A DNA stretch of 64,000 nt from Rhizobium jaguaris (GTDB lineage Bacteria > Pseudomonadota > Alphaproteobacteria > Rhizobiales > Rhizobiaceae). Made by a program: the position numbers and the translations under genes. Shown piece by piece: positions 14,904 through 24,723 of this stretch. Location of the stretch: positions 921,501 to 985,500 of the forward strand of contig NZ_CP032694.1 in NCBI RefSeq assembly GCF_003627755.1, read 5' to 3'. The notes under the pieces were generated by a model that worked only from the letters and a program-made list of their open reading frames with translations, had not been told where the DNA came from and made no database searches. Every line of letters starts with the position of its first letter. Position 1 is the first letter of the stretch.

Positions 14904-16499
14904 ATGAGAAAGATCTCTGTCCTGCTGGCAGTGACTGCCTTGACTTCGGTCATGGCAACGTCCGCCTGGTCCAAAACGCTTGTCTATTGCTCGGAGGGTT
15001 CGCCGGAAGGTTTCGATCCGGGAATTTATACCGCCGGCACCACCTTCGATGCCTCTTCGCGTACGGTCTACAGCCGCCTCGTCGAGTTCAAGCACGGCAG
15101 CACCGAGGTTGAACCGGGCCTCGCCGAAAGCTGGACCGTTTCCCCCGACGGCAAGGAATATACCTTCAAGCTCCGCAAGGGGGTGAAGTTCCAGACCACC
15201 GATTATTTCACCCCGACGCGCGATCTCAATGCCGACGACGTCGTCTTCTCGTTCAACCGCCAGCTCAAGGAAGACAGCCCGTGGGCCAAGTACGTCGCCG
15301 GCGGTTCCTATGAATATGCTGCGGGTATGGGCTTCCCAACCCTCATCAAGTCGGTTGATAAGGTCGATGACCTCACCGTCAAGTTCGTGCTGAACCATCC
15401 GGAAGCGCCGTTCATCGCCGATCTCGCCATGGACTTCGCCTCGGTTCTGTCGAAGGAATATGCCGACAAGCTGCAGGCCGACGGCAAGATGGAACAGCTG
15501 AACCAGCAGCCGCTCGGCACTGGTCCGTTCACCTTCGTCGCCTATCAGCCCGACGCCGTCATCCGCTACAAGGCGAATGATACCTACTTCAAGGGCAAGG
15601 AAAAGATCGACGATCTCGTATTCGCGATCACCCCTGACGCATCGGTTCGCGCGCAGAAGCTGAAGTCTGGCGAATGCCAGATCATGCCTTATCCGAATGC
15701 CGCCGACATCAAGGATCTCCAGACCGACAAGAGCCTGAAGGTTCTCGAACAGCCGGGCCTGAACGTCTCCTATCTCGCCTACAACACGCTGGTTGCTCCC
15801 TTCGACAAGGCCGAAGTGCGCAGGGCGTTGAACATGGCCGTGGATAAGCGGGCGATCGTCGACGCTGTCTTCCAGGGTTCTGGCTCTGTTGCGACCAACC
15901 CGATCCCGCCGACCATGTGGTCCTACAACAAGGACATCAAGGACGACGCATACAATCCAGAAGAAGCCAAGAAGATGCTCGAAAAGGCTGGGGTCAAGAA
16001 CCTCAGCATGAAGATCTGGGCGATGCCGGTTTCGCGTCCGTACATGCTGAACGCACGTCGTGCCGCCGAGCTGATGCAGGCTGACCTCGCCAAGATCGGC
16101 GTCAAGGCCGAGATCGTCACCTATGACTGGGCCCAGTATCTGAAGCTCTCCTCCGCCAAGGACCGCGATGGTGCTGCCATCCTAGGCTGGACCGGCGACA
16201 ATGGCGATCCGGACAACTTCCTTGACACGCTGCTCGGCTGCGACGCCGTCGGCGGCAATAACCGCGCTCAGTGGTGCAACAAGGAATTCGACGATCTCGT
16301 GAAGAAGGCCAAGCAGACTGCCGACCTCAATGAGCGCACTAAGCTCTATGAACAGGCACAGGTCGTCTTCAAGCGCGAAGCTCCGTGGATGACCATCGAC
16401 CATTCCGAGGAGTTCATTCCGATGAGCACCAAGGTTTCCGGCTATGTGCAGGATCCGGTCGGCGTTCACCGCTTCGACGGCGTTGATATCGCCGAATAA
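14904..16499 (+). CDS. dppA: Dipeptide ABC transporter, periplasmic binding protein
   Basis: This 531-residue solute-binding protein of the SBP_5 family begins with a signal peptide (MRKISVLLAVTALTSVMATSAWS, cleaved before KTLVYCSEG). It has family segments GSPEGFDPGIYTAGTTFDAS, PGLAESWTVSPDGKEYTFKL and ADDVVFSFNRQ. It captures dipeptides in the periplasm. In R. leguminosarum the Dpp system also imports delta-aminolevulinate. The start at 14904 follows GGGAAACG; a longer upstream frame would put the signal peptide inside. It is the first gene of dppABCDF, and a strong hairpin follows its stop. Confidence 0.94.
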   Translation: MRKISVLLAVTALTSVMATSAWSKTLVYCSEGSPEGFDPGIYTAGTTFDASSRTVYSRLVEFKHGSTEVEPGLAESWTVSPDGKEYTFKLRKGVKFQTTDYFTPTRDLNADDVVFSFNRQLKEDSPWAKYVAGGSYEYAAGMGFPTLIKSVDKVDDLTVKFVLNHPEAPFIADLAMDFASVLSKEYADKLQADGKMEQLNQQPLGTGPFTFVAYQPDAVIRYKANDTYFKGKEKIDDLVFAITPDASVRAQKLKSGECQIMPYPNAADIKDLQTDKSLKVLEQPGLNVSYLAYNTLVAPFDKAEVRRALNMAVDKRAIVDAVFQGSGSVATNPIPPTMWSYNKDIKDDAYNPEEAKKMLEKAGVKNLSMKIWAMPVSRPYMLNARRAAELMQADLAKIGVKAEIVTYDWAQYLKLSSAKDRDGAAILGWTGDNGDPDNFLDTLLGCDAVGGNNRAQWCNKEFDDLVKKAKQTADLNERTKLYEQAQVVFKREAPWMTIDHSEEFIPMSTKVSGYVQDPVGVHRFDGVDIAE

Positions 16500-16539
16500 C
16501 GGACACATTCTGAAATACCCGATTGAAAACCGGGTGCAA

Positions 16540-16570
16540 CCGGCGGTCAGGCAACTTGTCTGACCGCCGG
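16540..16570 (+). promoter_or_regulatory. Intercistronic hairpin between dppA and dppB
   Basis: CCGGCGGTCAG (16540-16550) pairs perfectly with CTGACCGCCGG (16560-16570) around a 9-base loop, with AAAACTTT after it. Such hairpins in binding-protein ABC operons protect the upstream mRNA or cause partial termination, giving more binding protein than permease. Confidence 0.7.
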
Positions 16571-16589
16571 AAAACTTTGGACATCTGCC

Positions 16590-17594
16590 ATGTTGCGATT
16601 TCTTTTCGGCCGCCTTGCGGTGCTGATCCCGACGTTCCTCGGCGTTTCGATCGTCGCTTTCTCTTTCATCCGCCTGCTTCCCGGCGATCCCGTCATGCTG
16701 TTGTCGGGCGAGCGCGTCATGTCGCCGGAACGCCATGCTCAGATCTCCCATGATCTCGGCTACGACCAGCCGCTGATCGTGCAATATGGTCGCTACGTCT
16801 GGAACGCGCTGCACGGCGACCTCGGCACCTCGATCACCACCAAGCGCGACGTCCTAACCGACTTCCTGACCTTCTTCCCCGCAACGCTGGAACTGTCGAT
16901 CTGCGCCATGATCCTGGCGGTCTGTCTTGGGATCCCGGCCGGCGTTTTCGCCGCCGTCAAGCGCGGCACTTGGTTCGATCAGAGCGTGATGGGTGTTGCG
17001 CTTGTCGGCTACTCCATGCCGATCTTCTGGTGGGGCTTGCTGCTGATCATCGTCTTCAACGGCTATCTGCATTGGACGCCGGTTTCGGGCCGCATCGGGC
17101 TGATTTATTTCTTCAAGCCAATTACGGGCTTCATGCTGATCGACAGTCTGCTGTCCGGCCAGAAGGGCGCCTTCGCTTCCGCCCTCAACTCGCTGATCCT
17201 GCCGACTGTCGTGCTTGGCACCATTCCGCTTGCCGTCATCGCGCGGCAGACGCGCTCGGCCATGCTGGAAGTTCTCGGCGAGGATTATGTCCGCACCGCG
17301 CGCTCCAAAGGCCTCGCGCCGCTGCGCGTCGTCTCCGTGCATGCGCTGCGCAATGCCATGATCCCGGTCGTTACCACCATCGGCCTGCAGGTCGGCGTGC
17401 TGCTCGGCGGCGCCATTTTGACGGAAAGCATCTTTTCCTGGCCGGGCATCGGCAAATGGATGATCGACGCTGTCTTCAAGCGCGATTATCCTGTGGTGCA
17501 AGGCGGTCTGCTGCTGATCGCGGGCATCGTCATGCTCGTCAATCTCGTCGTCGACCTGCTCTACGGCTTCATCAATCCACGCATTCGTCACTAG
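16590..17594 (+). CDS. dppB: Dipeptide ABC transporter, permease DppB
   Basis: The 334-residue membrane protein has about six hydrophobic segments. It starts MLRFLFGRLAVLIPTFLGVS and has the OppB-type loop LRIHALRN-like segment VVSVHALRNAMIPVVTTIG just after DYVRTARSKGL, the EAA motif that docks the ATPases. It carries dipeptides across the inner membrane with DppC. It begins 90 bp after dppA, past the intercistronic hairpin, and is followed by dppC after 9 bp. Confidence 0.93.
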   Translation: MLRFLFGRLAVLIPTFLGVSIVAFSFIRLLPGDPVMLLSGERVMSPERHAQISHDLGYDQPLIVQYGRYVWNALHGDLGTSITTKRDVLTDFLTFFPATLELSICAMILAVCLGIPAGVFAAVKRGTWFDQSVMGVALVGYSMPIFWWGLLLIIVFNGYLHWTPVSGRIGLIYFFKPITGFMLIDSLLSGQKGAFASALNSLILPTVVLGTIPLAVIARQTRSAMLEVLGEDYVRTARSKGLAPLRVVSVHALRNAMIPVVTTIGLQVGVLLGGAILTESIFSWPGIGKWMIDAVFKRDYPVVQGGLLLIAGIVMLVNLVVDLLYGFINPRIRH

Positions 17595-17603
17595 GAGCGG
17601 CCC

Positions 17604-18497
17604 GTGAGCACAGTAAGTCTCAAATCCGACCGCCCCTCCGCTCTTGCGGAGTTCTGGTATTATTTCTCGCGCAACAAGGGCGCCGTCATTGGATTGGCGA
17701 TCTTCCTCTTCGTTCTGTTTCTGGCGATCTTCGCAGGCCTGGTCGCCCCGCATGATCCCGATACGGCCTACGGCAGCGCCATGCAGCGCCTGCCGCCTGC
17801 CTGGGCCGAAGGCAGCAATAGCAGTTTTCTCCTCGGCACCGACGCCAATGGCCGCGATCTTCTTTCGCGCCTGATCTACGGAACGCGGTTTTCGCTGTTC
17901 ATCGGCCTGGTGGTTGCCTCGCTTTCGGCGCTCGCCGGCATCCTGATCGGCCTCGTCGCCGGTTATGTCCGCGGCCGCACCGATACGATTATCATGCGCA
18001 TCATGGACATCATCCTTGCCATCCCCTCGCTGCTGTTGGCTCTCGTGCTGGTGGCGATCCTGGGGCCTGGCCTGACCAACGCCATGATCGCCATCTCCAT
18101 CGTCAACCAGCCGCATTTCGTCCGCTTGACACGTGCTTCGGTGCTGGCTGAGCGTGACAAGGAATATGTCATCGCCTCGCGCGTCTCCGGTGCTGGTCCG
18201 CTGCGCCTGATGTTCAAGACCATCCTGCCGAATTGCCTGGGGCCGCTGATCGTGCAGGCGACGCTCGCCTTCTCTGCCGCGATCCTGGACGCCGCTGCCC
18301 TTGGCTTTCTCGGCCAGGGCGCGCAGCCGCCGACGCCGGAATGGGGCACGATGCTGGCGGATTCGCGTGAATTCTTCCAGAGCAACCCCTGGCTCGTCAC
18401 TTTTCCCGGTCTCTGCATCCTGATCACGGTTCTCGCCATCAATCTGATGGGTGATGGCCTGCGCGATGCCTTCGACCCAAAGCTGAAGAGGTCGTGA
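17604..18497 (+). CDS. dppC: Dipeptide ABC transporter, permease DppC
   Basis: The 297-residue inner-membrane protein belongs to the OppC/DppC family. It has an N-terminal segment AVIGLAIFLFVLFLAIFAGL, the family sequence LLGTDANGRDLLSRLIYGTR, and the EAA loop EYVIASRVSGAGPLRLMFKT. The start is GTG at 17604 after TAGGAG. Its stop overlaps the dppD start by one base (TGATG), which indicates translational coupling. Confidence 0.93.
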   Translation: MSTVSLKSDRPSALAEFWYYFSRNKGAVIGLAIFLFVLFLAIFAGLVAPHDPDTAYGSAMQRLPPAWAEGSNSSFLLGTDANGRDLLSRLIYGTRFSLFIGLVVASLSALAGILIGLVAGYVRGRTDTIIMRIMDIILAIPSLLLALVLVAILGPGLTNAMIAISIVNQPHFVRLTRASVLAERDKEYVIASRVSGAGPLRLMFKTILPNCLGPLIVQATLAFSAAILDAAALGFLGQGAQPPTPEWGTMLADSREFFQSNPWLVTFPGLCILITVLAINLMGDGLRDAFDPKLKRS

Positions 18498-19509
18498 TGC
18501 CGCTTCTCGATATTGAAAATCTCACCGTTGAGTTCCAGACCTCGTCCGGCCTGTTCAGGGCGGTGGACGGTGTATCTCTTACCTGTGACAAGGGGGAAAT
18601 TCTCTCGATCGTCGGCGAATCCGGCTCCGGCAAGTCCGTGTCTATGCTGGCAATGATGGGACTTCTGCCCTGGACGGCGAAGATTACCGCCGACCGCATG
18701 ATGTTCGATGGCAAGGACCTGCGTGGCATCTCTTCGCGCCAGCGCCGCAAGATCATCGGCAAGGACATGGCGATGATCTTCCAGGAGCCGATGTCGAGCC
18801 TCAATCCGTGTTTCACCGTCGGCTTCCAGCTTGGCGAGACGCTGCGCATCCATATGGGTCTCGACCGCAAGGCGCGCCGCGAGCGTTCGATCGAGCTTTT
18901 GAACCTTGTCGGCATTCCGGCGCCTGAAGATCGCCTGTCGAACTTCCCACACCAGATGTCGGGCGGCATGAGTCAGCGTGTCATGATCGCCATGGCGCTT
19001 GCCTGCAATCCGAAGCTTTTGATCGCCGACGAACCCACCACCGCGCTCGACGTGACCATTCAGGCACAGATCCTCGATTTGCTTGTGCGCTTGCAGAAAG
19101 AGCAGGGCATGGCACTGGTGCTGATAACGCACGACATGGGCGTGGTGGCGGAAACCGCCGAGCGTGTGCAGGTGCAATATGCCGGCCAGAAGGTCGAGGA
19201 ACAACCGGTAAAGGCCCTGTTCAGCGATCCGCATCATCCCTACACGGCAGCACTTCTCTCGGCTCTGCCGGAGCGTGCCGTGGTCGGCGAGCGCCTGCCG
19301 TCGATTGCCGGCGTTGTGCCCGGTCAGCATGATCGCCCCTCCGGCTGCCTCTTTGCGCCACGCTGCTCGTTTGCGACGCCGGCATGCGACCGTGGCGTCA
19401 AGCGTCAGGGCGAGGACCTCGGCGTGGCACTCTGCAATTATCCATTGGAACACGGCAAGCCGCTCGGCCATCCCGGCCTTGTCGCCACGCAAGCAGCAGG
19501 AGGCCGTTA

Positions 19510-19510
<1 letters not shown>
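18497..19510 (+). CDS. dppD: Dipeptide ABC transporter, ATPase DppD
   Basis: The 337-residue ABC ATPase has Walker A GESGSGKS at residues 40-47, Q-loop FQEPMSSLNP, signature MSGGMSQRVMIAMALAC, Walker B LLIADEPTTALD and H-loop ITHDMG. The C-terminal oligopeptide-transporter extension has CLFAPRCSFATPAC, which in Dpp/Opp ATPases can hold an iron-sulfur cluster. It powers import with DppF. The ATG at 18497 overlaps the dppC stop. Confidence 0.94.
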
Positions 19511-20463
<953 letters not shown>

Positions 20464-20477
20464 TGGCAGGACGCACC

Positions 20478-21005
20478 ATGAGCGACATATCGAAAGCGCC
20501 TCTCGCCATCATCATCATGGGCGTCAGCGGCAGCGGCAAATCATCCATCGGCGAAAAGATGGCAGCGCGGCTGGGCATGCATTTTGTCGAGGGTGACGCA
20601 CTGCATCCCGCGGCCAATGTCGAGAAGATGAGCAAGGGCATCCCGTTGACGGACGAGGATCGGTGGCCTTGGCTCGACATTATCGGTCAGCAGATCGCCG
20701 CGAGCCTGGCGAAAGGCGAAGCGATCGCCGTGTCATGTTCGGCTTTGAAGCGTATTTATCGCGAGCGTCTGCGTGCCGCCGCCGGGGGCCACCTCTATTT
20801 CGTCTATCTCGACGGTTCGAAGGAGCTGCTGACCAGGCGCATTGGCGAGCGCAAGGGCCATTTCATGCCGGCATCGCTTCTGGAAAGCCAGCTACAAACG
20901 CTGGAAGTCCCGACCGGCGAGCCCGGCGTGGTGACGATCGGCATCGATGACACGGTCGACGGCATCGTCGAGGCCGCACTCAAGACCCTCGACGCGATCC
21001 GCTAA
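20478..21005 (+). CDS. Gluconokinase (GntK family)
   Basis: The 175-residue kinase has a P-loop GVSGSGKS at residues 15-22, then FVEGDALHPAANVEKMSKGIPLTDEDRWPWL, the diagnostic gluconokinase segment, and CSALKRIYRERLR. It phosphorylates D-gluconate to 6-phosphogluconate, feeding the Entner-Doudoroff and pentose phosphate routes. The start at 20478 has AGGA at good spacing; an earlier in-frame ATG at 20463 overlaps the dppF stop but lacks a ribosome site. It may be cotranscribed with dpp, though no functional link is evident. Confidence 0.92.
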   Translation: MSDISKAPLAIIIMGVSGSGKSSIGEKMAARLGMHFVEGDALHPAANVEKMSKGIPLTDEDRWPWLDIIGQQIAASLAKGEAIAVSCSALKRIYRERLRAAAGGHLYFVYLDGSKELLTRRIGERKGHFMPASLLESQLQTLEVPTGEPGVVTIGIDDTVDGIVEAALKTLDAIR

Positions 21006-21015
21006 ATCCAAGATA

Positions 21016-22263
21016 TCAGGGCGCGAACCGGTCCGGCGCGTAAGCCGAGATGTCGATGAACGGCTTTTCACCGGTAATCAGCTCAGCGAGTACGCGCCCG
21101 GTCACAGGCCCCAGCGTTAGGCCGTGATGGGCATGACCGAAGGCGAACCATAGGCCGTTGTGGCGGGGCGCCTTGCCGATGATCGGCATCATATCCGGCG
21201 TGCAGGGGCGGGCGCCCATCCAGGGCTCCGGGTCGAGTCTCTCGCCGAGCGGAAAGACGGTGCGGGCGACGGCTTCGGCACGGTCAAGCTGGATCGGTGT
21301 TTTCGGCGCGTCGCGCAGGGCAAATTCCGCACCCGTCGTCAGCCTGATGCCGCGGCTCATCGGCGCCAGGAAATAGCCGCGCTCGGCATCCAGCGTCCAA
21401 TTGTTGAGAGTGGCATTGCCCTCGGCGGCATAATGCATGTGATAGCCGCGCTTGACGCCCAGCGGAAAAGCGTAGCCGAAACGCTTCGTCACCAGATCGG
21501 CCCAGGGACCGAGAGCAACGACGACGTCCTCCGCCTCGATCGAGCCATCCGATGTCACCATCTTCCAGCGGGAGCCAGACAGGCCGAGCGAGACGGCGTC
21601 GCCGGTCGCAAACCGCCCGCCAATGCTTTCGAAATAATTGCGGTAGGCAGCGGTCAGCCCATGCGGATCGAGCACGGACCAGGGATCGCGCCAGCGCAGG
21701 CCGCCGGAGAACCTACCCTTGATATGCGGCTCCATCGTCGCGATATCGGTGCCGCTCAGCGCGTCATAGCCGACCCCGAATTCGCGGTTGAGACGTTCGG
21801 CCTCGGCAAATTCCGCATCGCGCTTCTCGTCCGTGCGGAAAATCTCCATCCAGCCGTTTTTGCGGATCAATTCCTCGGCGTGCGAAGCTTCTATCAGGTC
21901 ATTGTGCTCGCTGATCGAATGCTCGATCAGCGGCGCGTAGGCGCGCGAGATCATCTCATGCCGCTTGGTATTGGAATTCCACCAGTAGCGGGCAAGAAAG
22001 GCGATCTGCCCAGGCAGTGCGCGCAGGTGATAATGCGCGTCGATGCGGTTGTTGAAGGCGTAGCGGAGAAGAAGGCCGAACTGCTGCGGAAAACCATAGG
22101 GCACCACGCCCTCGCGTTGGATCAGCCCAGCATTGCCGAACGAGGTCTCCTCACCGGGCGCTTTGCGGTCGACAAGGGTGACCTGGCGCCCGCGCCGCTG
22201 GAGGTGAATGGCCGTCGATACGCCGACAATGCCTGCGCCGAGCACGATTGCGTCTTTTGTCAT
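21016..22263 (-). CDS. FAD-dependent D-amino-acid dehydrogenase-like oxidoreductase (DadA family)
   Basis: The 415-residue flavoprotein opens with a Rossmann motif, IVLGAGIVGVSTAIHLQRRG (GxGxxG at 9-14), and the DAO segment ETSFGNAGLIQREGVVPYGF. It ends PDMMPIIGKAPRHNGLWFAFGHAHHGLTLGP, typical of DadA-like enzymes. Expected activity is oxidation of D-amino acids to 2-oxo acids with electron transfer to the respiratory chain. The ATG at 22263 follows AGGGAA; another ATG at 22281 is possible. It is convergent with the gluconokinase gene, with a 10-bp gap. Confidence 0.85.
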   Translation of the reverse strand: MTKDAIVLGAGIVGVSTAIHLQRRGRQVTLVDRKAPGEETSFGNAGLIQREGVVPYGFPQQFGLLLRYAFNNRIDAHYHLRALPGQIAFLARYWWNSNTKRHEMISRAYAPLIEHSISEHNDLIEASHAEELIRKNGWMEIFRTDEKRDAEFAEAERLNREFGVGYDALSGTDIATMEPHIKGRFSGGLRWRDPWSVLDPHGLTAAYRNYFESIGGRFATGDAVSLGLSGSRWKMVTSDGSIEAEDVVVALGPWADLVTKRFGYAFPLGVKRGYHMHYAAEGNATLNNWTLDAERGYFLAPMSRGIRLTTGAEFALRDAPKTPIQLDRAEAVARTVFPLGERLDPEPWMGARPCTPDMMPIIGKAPRHNGLWFAFGHAHHGLTLGPVTGRVLAELITGEKPFIDISAYAPDRFAP

Positions 22264-22374
22264 GTTCCCTGCTATCCGCATGCTTCTTTTATTTGCGCAT
22301 GATCTTATTCAAGAACCATGCTTCAAGCAGCGAAAATGCCTGCCAAAATGCTGCGGCGCAAATGAAAAATGCAA

Positions 22375-22872
22375 TCAGGCCATGACCTGTCTCAAAGCCG
22401 CATTTTCCGCGCGAATACGCAGGGTGAGAATGGCGGCGTTGAGCAGCGAAAAGATCAAGGCGTAGAGTGGCAGGCCGAAGGCGAGCGGTAAAACGGCGAT
22501 CTCGCCGACGACCACCGCATAGTTTGGATGGCTGAAGAAGCGATAGGGTCCGCTCGTCACCAAAGCTGCGCCCGGCAGCACGATGATCCGTGTCGTCCAG
22601 CGCTCTTTCAGGGTCGCCAGCACCCAGACGCGTAAGCCTTGCAGCACCATGAAGATGACGAACCAAACAGGACTGATCGGCCGGCCTGCGGCCAGAAGCC
22701 ACAGGCCGATCAGCCAGGCCGCGTGCATCGCCACCATATAGGGATAGTGTCCTGGCGCAATCTCCCGGGCGCCACGCGCAAGAAGGGCCGCGGTATTGCG
22801 CCGCGCATGCATGAGCTCGGCCAGCCGTTGCAGGGTGACAAATGCCAGAAGCGCGACCGACGGCCAGAGCAT
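22375..22872 (-). CDS. ICMT-like integral membrane methyltransferase
   Basis: The 165-residue protein is hydrophobic with about four membrane segments. It has the isoprenylcysteine carboxyl methyltransferase signature: TSGPYRFFSHPNYAVVVGE, with RFxxHPNY, and a C-terminal LRIRAENAAL, where the Glu is part of the cofactor site. Its ATG overlaps the stop of the type III PKS gene by one base (TGATG), so the two are translationally coupled. ICMT-like partners of type III PKSs (BpsB, SrsB) methylate alkylpyrones or alkylresorcinols, which is the likely role here. The long reading frame extending upstream overlaps the PKS gene and is an artefact. Confidence 0.88.
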   Translation of the reverse strand: MLWPSVALLAFVTLQRLAELMHARRNTAALLARGAREIAPGHYPYMVAMHAAWLIGLWLLAAGRPISPVWFVIFMVLQGLRVWVLATLKERWTTRIIVLPGAALVTSGPYRFFSHPNYAVVVGEIAVLPLAFGLPLYALIFSLLNAAILTLRIRAENAALRQVMA

Positions 22873-23924
22873 CAGGCAATCCTCTTCAGCGTGACGCAGC
22901 TGGCGGTAAAGCCGGGTCCCATGGCAATCATGGCCGAACGCCGCGGCAGGCCGTCGATAATCAGACCCTCCAGCACGAAGAGCACGGTCGGCGACGACAT
23001 GTTGCCGTAGTTCCTGACGATCTCGCGTTCGATATCCAGCGAGCCGGGATCGAGGCCGAAGGCGGTCTCCAGCGCTACCAGCACCTTGGTGCCGCCAGGA
23101 TGGCAGATGAAGCGGTCGATATCCGATATCGTCAGACCCGCGCGTTCGAGAATGCCGGCGACGGCGGGCTTGATATTCGCTTCGGCAAAGGGCGGCAGCG
23201 ATTGGTCCAGGATGATGCCGAAGCCTGTATCGTCGATCTTCCAGCCCATGATGCGAAGTGAATCGGGAAAGAGATGCTCGCCGGTCGATTCGATCTCCGC
23301 GAGACCATCCTTGCCGGCCCGCAGGATGCAGGCGGCCGCACCATCGCCAAACAGTGCTGTTGCGATGATGTTCGGCCGCGTCAGTTCGTCCAGCCGGAAG
23401 GCGAGCGAACAGAGTTCGATGGCGACGAAGAGCACGACGGCGCCCGGACGGCCCTTCGCCATGCGCGAGGCGATGCCAAGGCCGGAAACGCCGGCCGCGC
23501 AACCAAGGCCGAAGACCGGCACACGCTCGATATCGGAGCGGAAGCCCATCTCGCGCGCAAGCCGAGCCTCTAGGCTCGGCGTCGTAATGCCGGTCGAGGA
23601 CACCGTGACGACACAATCGACCTCTTCGGCTCGCAGTCCTGCACGTATCAGGGCGTTGGTAGCGGTTTTCTTGAAGAGTTGGCTTGCGACGTCGGCATAG
23701 GCTTCCATGCGATCCTGCCAGCCATGCGGCTGTTCGAACCAGGAGAGAGGACGGGCGACATAACGCTTGTGGATGCCAGCGTTTTCGAACACGCTGGCGA
23801 GGTGCTTGAAATCGCGGAAACGATCGGAAAACAGGCGCCCGGCGGTCGCGGCGGCCTCCGATTGATAGAGGATGTTGTCGGGCGTTGCGACAGCCAGACT
23901 GACAAGCTTGACGGTATCGGTCAC
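22872..23924 (-). CDS. Type III polyketide synthase (chalcone synthase-like)
   Basis: The 350-residue enzyme has the catalytic triad of type III PKSs: C142 in FGLGCAAGVSGL, H275 in FICHPGGTK and N308 in NYGNMSSPTVLFVLE. GPGFTASCVTLKRIA closes the protein. It condenses malonyl-CoA units onto an acyl starter. The pairing with an ICMT-like methyltransferase resembles bacterial alkylpyrone/alkylresorcinol systems. The start is GTG at 23924 after AAGGAGAAACAA. It is divergent from a secreted TPR protein gene. Product and starter cannot be read from the sequence. Confidence 0.93.
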   Translation of the reverse strand: MTDTVKLVSLAVATPDNILYQSEAAATAGRLFSDRFRDFKHLASVFENAGIHKRYVARPLSWFEQPHGWQDRMEAYADVASQLFKKTATNALIRAGLRAEEVDCVVTVSSTGITTPSLEARLAREMGFRSDIERVPVFGLGCAAGVSGLGIASRMAKGRPGAVVLFVAIELCSLAFRLDELTRPNIIATALFGDGAAACILRAGKDGLAEIESTGEHLFPDSLRIMGWKIDDTGFGIILDQSLPPFAEANIKPAVAGILERAGLTISDIDRFICHPGGTKVLVALETAFGLDPGSLDIEREIVRNYGNMSSPTVLFVLEGLIIDGLPRRSAMIAMGPGFTASCVTLKRIA

Positions 23925-24120
23925 TTGTTTCTCCTTGCGACCCTCGGCGGGTACGCAGATGAAACACGCCAGCGCCAGGAATTATTCAGTCGCGTCGGTC
24001 ACGAAAGAGTGACGGCAGGTCGTTGGCACAGGCGCGAGAAAAATATCCGATGACTGCGAATAAAATGAACGGATGGCGTGTTCTCCCATCGCAACGTTCA
24101 TTTTGCCAAGGAGCAATCCC

Positions 24121-24663
24121 ATGACGACTACCGCTTTCCGCCTTGCCTCCGTCGCTCTCGGCGCCGGCCTCGTCCTCGGCGCTTTTGCCGTTCCTGTCTT
24201 TGCGGCCGGCGACAATTCGAGCACGACACCGACCTGTAAGAAGGGCGAGATCTACGACACCAAGACGAAGAAGTGCGTGAAGCAGCAGGGCGCCAATGTC
24301 ACCGACGAGAACCGCGCCGACTATGCTTATTCGCTCGCCAAGAAGGACCACCGCTATGAAGAAGCGCTGGAAGTTCTCGACACCATGCAAAATCCGAACA
24401 CCGCAGAAGCACTGAACTATCGCGGCTACGCCACACGCAAGCTCGGCCGCACGGATGAAGGTATTTCCTATTACCTGAAGTCCGTGGCAATGGACCCGAA
24501 GTATTCGTTGGTTCGCGAATATCTCGGCGAAGCCTATGTCATCAAGGGTCAGATCGACCTTGCCAAGGATCAGTTGAGCACGATCAAGACGCTCTGCGGC
24601 AACACCTCCTGCGAGGAATACCAGGACCTGAACGAAGCCATCCAGAATCCGTCGAGCCTGTGA
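24121..24663 (+). CDS. Secreted TPR-repeat protein with N-terminal Cys pair
   Basis: The 180-residue protein starts with a signal peptide (cleavage expected after PVFA, near residue 28). A short exported segment with two cysteines follows (C39 and C52, in TCKKGEIYDTKTKKCV), then tetratricopeptide repeats: ALNYRGYATRKLGRTDEGIS and DPKYSLVREYLGEAYVIKG. A second Cys pair lies near the end (TLCGNTSCEEYQ). It is presumably periplasmic, where these pairs could be disulfides. TPRs mediate protein contacts; the partner is unknown. The ATG at 24121 follows AAGGAG; an upstream in-frame ATG at 24073 would bury the signal peptide. Confidence 0.85.
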   Translation: MTTTAFRLASVALGAGLVLGAFAVPVFAAGDNSSTTPTCKKGEIYDTKTKKCVKQQGANVTDENRADYAYSLAKKDHRYEEALEVLDTMQNPNTAEALNYRGYATRKLGRTDEGISYYLKSVAMDPKYSLVREYLGEAYVIKGQIDLAKDQLSTIKTLCGNTSCEEYQDLNEAIQNPSSL

Positions 24664-24723
24664 TCTTGGCCGCCGGACCGAAGATGGCCGCTATAAGCAG
24701 TCAGCATTTAGAGGGATATCCGA

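Noticed and set aside
16854..19492. Long minus-strand frames over dppB, dppC and dppD
   Set aside because: Antisense shadows of the ABC transporter genes, dominated by Asp/Arg/His/Gln.
22873..23967. 530-codon extension of the ICMT-like frame
   Set aside because: The upstream 365 codons overlap the PKS gene in another frame and are Arg/Ser-rich nonsense; the real start is at 22872.
24121..24663. Possible heme c site from paired cysteines in the TPR protein
   Set aside because: The cysteines are spaced 12 apart without CxxCH; a disulfide is more likely.
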